7,308 bases of DNA, from contig JAQGPB010000662.1 of NCBI GenBank assembly GCA_028293265.1, forward strand, positions 1 to 7,308, read 5' to 3'. The notes under the pieces are model-generated. The model had not been told where the DNA came from and searched no databases. It saw nothing but the letters and a program-made list of their open reading frames with translations. This stretch comes from Pedosphaera sp. (GTDB taxonomy: Bacteria; Verrucomicrobiota; Verrucomicrobiae; Limisphaerales; Pedosphaeraceae). Both the position numbers and the translations under genes were made by a program. Positions 4,380-7,308 of this stretch are shown piece after piece (position 1 is the first letter of the stretch; the number at the start of each line of letters is the position of its first letter).

Positions 4380-4619
4380 ATGCCCGCAGAAGTTCAACAA
4401 AGATTCAGCGAGGGGAAAGTTGCCAAGGCCATCGAACAACAAACCGCAAAATTGCCGTCCGACATATTTCTTTGGGCCGCCGGCGGAGCCATTCTTGGCT
4501 CCCTGACGCTCAAAGCCCTTAAACGCAACCATGACGCCCTGTTCGTCGGCCAATGGGCGCCGGCTTTTTTGCTGCTCGGGGTTTACAACAAACTCGTCAA
4601 GCTCCACGGCTCGGATTGA
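4380..4619 (+). CDS. Small two-helix membrane protein, function unknown
   Basis: The protein has 79 residues. A charged N-terminal helix (1-25, K- and E-rich) leads to a hydrophobic segment at about 28-46 (starting D-I-F-L-W-A-A-G-G-A), a short K-R-N-H-D link, and a second hydrophobic segment at about 55-71 (F-V-G-Q-W-A-P-A-F-L-L-L-G-V-Y-N-K). I recall similar small proteins with an F-V-G-Q-W-A-P-x-F-L-L-L-G motif annotated as hypothetical in Acidobacteriota and Verrucomicrobiota; that is memory, not a search. The strong ribosome-binding site, bacterial hydrophobicity pattern and clean ends support a real, probably well-translated gene. It stands alone, 154 bases after exodeoxyribonuclease III, so it probably has its own promoter, though none could be assigned. 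Confidence 0.85.
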   Translation: MPAEVQQRFSEGKVAKAIEQQTAKLPSDIFLWAAGGAILGSLTLKALKRNHDALFVGQWAPAFLLLGVYNKLVKLHGSD

Positions 4620-4661
4620 GGCCGGGCGTGCGCAGCTTGTCGCTGTGCTCAGCAAGGCAGA

Positions 4662-4692
4662 GGTAGGGATGGCGCGCTGCGCCGTCCCTACC
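4662..4692. repeat. 14-pair hairpin after the small membrane protein gene
   Basis: GGTAGGGATGGCGC (4662-4675) pairs with GCGCCGTCCCTACC (4679-4692) through a three-base loop, with one wobble. It begins 43 bases after the stop codon of the small membrane protein. It could stop transcription or protect a 3' end, but no T-run follows, and GGTAGGGA...TCCCTACC palindromes are common as dispersed repeats. Confidence 0.65.
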
Positions 4693-4778
4693 GGGAACAG
4701 GGTCGCGATGCGCCCTCCGTCTTGGGGCGCAACTGTCTCTTCTTGACCAGCACCGCGAATGGTTGAGGGTTGAGGGTG

Positions 4779-4834
4779 GGACAGGAAAGGGCCTGTACGC
4801 AAATTTTGACAGATTTGGTGAGAAACTCCGCGCC
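4779..4834 (+). repeat. Diverged direct repeat, copy 1
   Basis: This 56-base unit starts GGACAGGAAAGGGC, contains CGCAAATTT, and ends GAGAAACTCCGCGCC. It aligns without gaps to 5111-5166 at roughly 80 percent identity. Each copy has GGTTGAGGGTTGAG-type words beside it (before copy 1, after copy 2). Confidence 0.8.
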
Positions 4835-4840
4835 GTTTAA

Positions 4841-4890
4841 GAAGCTCCAAGCGTCCAAGCTCCAGAGAATAACCAAGCTCCAAGTTCCAA
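4841..4890. repeat. GCTCCAAG-type low-complexity tract
   Basis: Five variants of AGCTCCAAG, GCGTCCAAG and AGTTCCAAT follow each other with short interruptions. The tract is repetitive and non-coding. I see no regular period good enough to call a tandem array. Confidence 0.55.
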
Positions 4891-5110
4891 TTGGCGGAAT
4901 GAGGCTGGCTGGGCCAAATGGTTGATGGTTTGATGGTGCGGCCGCCAGAGCGTGAGGAAGGCAAGTGGTGGGGGTGAACTGACATACAAAGCGGTAATGG
5001 GAGGGGATTGTCAGGGGAATAAGCATGGTCAGAGGAATGGGATTTCAACAAAGGATTCATTTTTTAATATTTTATGTGAGTTAAGGCGGGTCAATGGGCT
5101 TGTGGGCTGA

Positions 5111-5166
5111 GGACAGGGAAGGGCTTGCGCGCAAATTTAGGCTGATTTAGCGAGAAACTCCGCCCC
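5111..5166 (+). repeat. Diverged direct repeat, copy 2
   Basis: This copy starts GGACAGGGAAGGGC and ends GAGAAACTCCGCCCC, matching 4779-4834 in order and length. The copies lie 332 bases apart in the same orientation. Confidence 0.8.
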
Positions 5167-5319
5167 GAAGTGGTTGAGGGTTGAGCGTTGATGGTTGATG
5201 GCCGGGCGACGGGCGGGACGCCCGCGCCACCCGCCCGCCAAGCCTGCGGCATGGACCCTGACATACTCTATTATGAGCATTCATGAAACCCAGCTTACCA
5301 GAGGGGATGGTGGAAAATG

Positions 5320-5520
5320 AAACCTACGGTAGGTTTGACACACTTTTTTTATTGGATAAATCTTTGTGAAAAAAAGGCGGACGGGGGCAATGTTTACAGG
5401 CCATCCGTGCTTTCAGAAAAACACGCATTTTTCGCAGCCTGAAAAATACTTTTTTCCCTACACGCCAAAAGGGTCGTTTTTCTGCAATTAGACCCGATTT
5501 TTCAGGTTTTTAATTGGACA
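5320..5520 (+). ncRNA. Possible small-RNA unit: palindrome, TTGACA box, hairpins, T-runs
   Basis: AAACCTA/TAGGTTT (5320-5326/5330-5336) is a perfect palindrome that runs into TTGACA (5335-5340), a perfect match to the -35 box. The -10 candidates are poor: GATAAA after 14 bases or TAAATC after 16. Downstream, CCTGAAAAAT (5438-5447) is the exact inverse of ATTTTTCAGG (5497-5506). Inside this, GGGTC/GACCC (5471-5475/5491-5495) forms a hairpin followed by T-rich sequence that could terminate transcription. There is no open frame. An untranslated transcript with an operator-like start is possible; chance structure in AT-rich DNA is also possible. Confidence 0.25.
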
Positions 5521-5640
5521 CTGACCGATAAACTATTGCGGCAGAGAGGGATGGAAGCGGAAAGAAATGGCAGGGGAATGATTTGGCAGGGGAATGGGAT
5601 GGAAATCGGGCGGTTCGGAAGAAATCGCGTTTTTATGGAT

Positions 5641-5833
5641 TATTGATCCTCAGAAAAACCGTGTCAGTGAAAGTCAGTGTTTACGCCCGTCCTCACCCCG
5701 GCCCTCTCCCCGCGAGGAGAGGGTGAACGTGGCGGTCCTCTCAGCAAATGTTCACATCGCCGTAAGCAGTCACCGTCTTATCACCGGCAACCATCAGTTT
5801 GCAACTGTGACGCTATTTTTTGAGGATCAATAG
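5641..5833 (+). mobile_element. MITE-like element, right copy, with terminal inverted repeats
   Basis: The left end TATTGATCCTCAGAAAA (5641-5657) and the reverse complement of the right end (5816-5832) agree at 16 of 17 positions. The element is about 193 bases and has an internal hairpin, CCCTCTCC/GGAGAGGG (5702-5709/5716-5723). Both ends carry TA at the outer edge, which would fit TA-targeting transposition of the IS630/Tc1-mariner kind; this is an inference. It contains no transposase gene. Its first 75 bases match 261-336 in inverted orientation. It overlaps the last codons of the rhamnulokinase gene. Confidence 0.8.
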
Positions 5834-7308
5834 CCCGCGGCCTGCCGATCAACCAGTTGGAGGAAGCGAGCTTGTGCCTTTTCCCAGATAGAAACATTCG
5901 CCAAGTTCGGTTCGAAAGTGCGGACGTCGCAGGAACGGGTGACGATGGAACGGAGTTCGACGAGGGAACTGATCTGGCCGCAAGCGCGGGCCTGGACGAG
6001 GAGGTTGCCGAGCGCGGTGGCCTCGACGGGGCCGGCGAGGACGCGGCGGGCGCAGGCGTCGGCGGTGAATTGGTTCAGCAAATCGTTGCGCGAACCGCCG
6101 CCGATGATGTGGATGACTTCAATGCGCGTGCCCGTCACTTCCTCCAGACCGCGCAAGACGGTTTGATAGATGAGCGCAAGGCTTTCGAGGGCGCAACGAA
6201 CCAACGCGCCTTCGGATTCGGGCACGGGCTGGCCGGTTTCGCGGCAGAATTCCTGGATGGCGCGCGGCATGTCGGGCGGGTTCAGGAAACGCTGGTCGTT
6301 GGGATTGATCAATGAGACGAGCGGACGTTCGGCGGCGGCGACGCGCATGAGTTCGGCGTAATCGAGCTTTTTTCCGCGCACTTCAAAGGAGCGTTTGCAT
6401 TGCTGCACGAGCCAGAGGCCCATGATGTTTTTCAAGAGGCGATAGGTGCCGTCCACGCCGCCTTCGTTGGTGAAATTCAATTCCAAAACGCGCGGTGAAA
6501 GCTGCGCCTCCTGCACTTCCACGCCCATCAGGGACCAGGTGCCGGAACTGAGATAGGCCCAATTGGCCTGGCCGGTGTGCGCGGTGGGAACGGCAGCGAC
6601 GGCCGAGCCGGTGTCATGCGCGGCGGGCGCGATGACTGCGACGCCCTCAAGTCCGGTGCGTTCCGCGACCGAGGCGCGCAAAGGGCCGAGGCCCGTTCCA
6701 GGCCGCACGATTTCGGGAAAAATCTTCGCGGGCAGATTGAATTTTTCGATCAGTGCGCCGGACCATTTTCCCGCGGGGTTCAACAATTGGGTGGTGCTGG
6801 CATCTGTGAATTCACCCACGGTCGCGCCGGAAAGGCACCAGTGGAAATAATCTGGCATCATCAGCAAACGGTCGGCGGCGGCAAGAATTTCGGGTGCGTG
6901 CTTTTGCAACGCGAGCAATTGGTAAAGTGTGTTCAACTGCATGAACTGCAAACCAGTCTCGGCGAAGATGCCGGCACGTGGCACGCGGCTGAATGCCTCG
7001 TCCATGATGCCGCAAGTGCGATGGTCGCGGTAATGGTACGGCTGGCCGAGCATTTCGGAATTTTTGGAAAGCAGGACAAAATCCACGCCCCAGGTGTCCA
7101 CGCCGACGGAGACGATGCGTTTGCCGTAGATCCGCGCGGCGGCGGTCAGGCCGTTTTGGATTTCGAGCCAAAGTCGCGCGACGTCCCAATGCAACCCATT
7201 GCCAATTTCCACCGGTTCGTTGGGAAAACGGTGGACTTGTTCGAGGCGCATCTGGCTGCCATCCCAAAGGCCGGCGATGATGCGGCCGCTTTCGGCGCCG
7301 AGATCGGC
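5827..7308 (-). CDS. rhaB: L-rhamnulokinase, 5' end cut by window edge
   Basis: The frame stays open from the right edge to TGA at 5827-5829, giving 493 residues; only a few N-terminal residues should be missing. It begins A-D-L-G-A-E-S-G-R, the first ATP-phosphate motif of FGGY kinases, so the internal ATG at 7249-7251 is not the start. Further matches to RhaB are VGVDTWGVDFVLL (about 67-79), MMPDYFHW, A-H-D-T-G-S-A with the likely catalytic aspartate near 232, Y-L-S-S-G-T-W-S-L-M-G, T-N-E-G-G and I-I-G-G-G-S-R-N-D-L-L-N-Q. The enzyme phosphorylates L-rhamnulose to L-rhamnulose 1-phosphate in the cytoplasm, the second step of L-rhamnose breakdown. The last codons, G-Y-stop, run into the MITE end, so the native C-terminus may have lost a few residues; the conserved core is intact. 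Other rha genes may lie beyond the right edge. Confidence 0.95.
   Translation of the reverse strand, partial: ADLGAESGRIIAGLWDGSQMRLEQVHRFPNEPVEIGNGLHWDVARLWLEIQNGLTAAARIYGKRIVSVGVDTWGVDFVLLSKNSEMLGQPYHYRDHRTCGIMDEAFSRVPRAGIFAETGLQFMQLNTLYQLLALQKHAPEILAAADRLLMMPDYFHWCLSGATVGEFTDASTTQLLNPAGKWSGALIEKFNLPAKIFPEIVRPGTGLGPLRASVAERTGLEGVAVIAPAAHDTGSAVAAVPTAHTGQANWAYLSSGTWSLMGVEVQEAQLSPRVLELNFTNEGGVDGTYRLLKNIMGLWLVQQCKRSFEVRGKKLDYAELMRVAAAERPLVSLINPNDQRFLNPPDMPRAIQEFCRETGQPVPESEGALVRCALESLALIYQTVLRGLEEVTGTRIEVIHIIGGGSRNDLLNQFTADACARRVLAGPVEATALGNLLVQARACGQISSLVELRSIVTRSCDVRTFEPNLANVSIWEKAQARFLQLVDRQAAGY

Larger units (their letters stand above)
4620..5640. other. Gene-free kilobase of repeats and AT-rich DNA
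   Basis: No frame here looks like a gene on either strand: the open stretches have no family resemblance and mostly read through repeats. The left half holds a long hairpin (4662-4692), a GCTCCAAG-rich tract (4841-4890), two diverged direct repeats (4779-4834 and 5111-5166) and scattered GGTTGAGGGTTGAG-type words. From 5233 to 5540 the DNA becomes AT-rich, with A- and T-runs and small palindromes. Part of that may be a small-RNA gene, described separately. Confidence 0.6.

Noticed and set aside
5857..6850. Plus-strand open frames opposite rhamnulokinase
   Set aside because: They are antisense shadows of a strongly matching kinase gene.

Overview
The window looks like accessory, repeat-rich chromosomal DNA from a Verrucomicrobiota-like bacterium, possibly the Pedosphaera/Limisphaerales side. 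This rests on recalled features: a secreted alpha/beta hydrolase, an ExoA-type nuclease, a rhamnulokinase, weak or absent Shine-Dalgarno sites, and several palindromic intergenic repeats of a kind I associate with that group. The placement is an inference.

Layout, left to right. Bases 3-95 are the C-terminus of an IS5-like transposase. Bases 96-256 are AT-rich with nothing I recognise. Bases 261-336 are a partial copy of a small inverted-repeat element (MITE-like) that recurs at 5641-5833 in opposite orientation. Bases 372-1039 hold eight tightly packed tRNA or tRNA-like genes, all on the plus strand and all with an encoded CCA end. They are followed 24 nt later by an HNH nuclease gene (1064-1555) that appears to lose its own 3' half at about 1190, where the DNA becomes AT-rich. 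The AT-rich block runs to about 1790 and stops exactly inside a broken minus-strand tRNA-Arg(UCG) gene, which suggests the scar of an integrated element. Bases 1830-2322 are palindromic repeats. Then come a secreted alpha/beta hydrolase (2323-3225), two strong hairpins (3281-3384), exodeoxyribonuclease III (3473-4225) and a small two-helix membrane protein with a strong ribosome-binding site (4380-4619). Bases 4620-5640 hold no gene, only hairpins, a diverged direct repeat and one possible small-RNA unit. The window ends in an almost complete minus-strand rhamnulokinase (5827-7308) whose stop codon is supplied by the MITE end.

The most interesting part is the tRNA array. Stems are well conserved, but the two loops that form the tRNA elbow are altered in the same way in nearly every member. 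The D-loop carries C-A-G instead of the usual G-G, and the T-loop reads N-G-C instead of T-T-C, so U55 is lost in all confidently folded members while a G19-C56 pair remains possible. The last two members have a four-base D-loop (CAGC) and a seven-base-pair anticodon stem. Six or more independent genes sharing one altered elbow while keeping paired stems is hard to explain by decay. It suggests a specialised set of tRNAs or tRNA mimics, possibly working with the HNH gene behind it. The other genes look like ordinary chromosomal functions (DNA repair, rhamnose catabolism, ester hydrolysis) that happen to lie around this cargo; I see no operon linking them.
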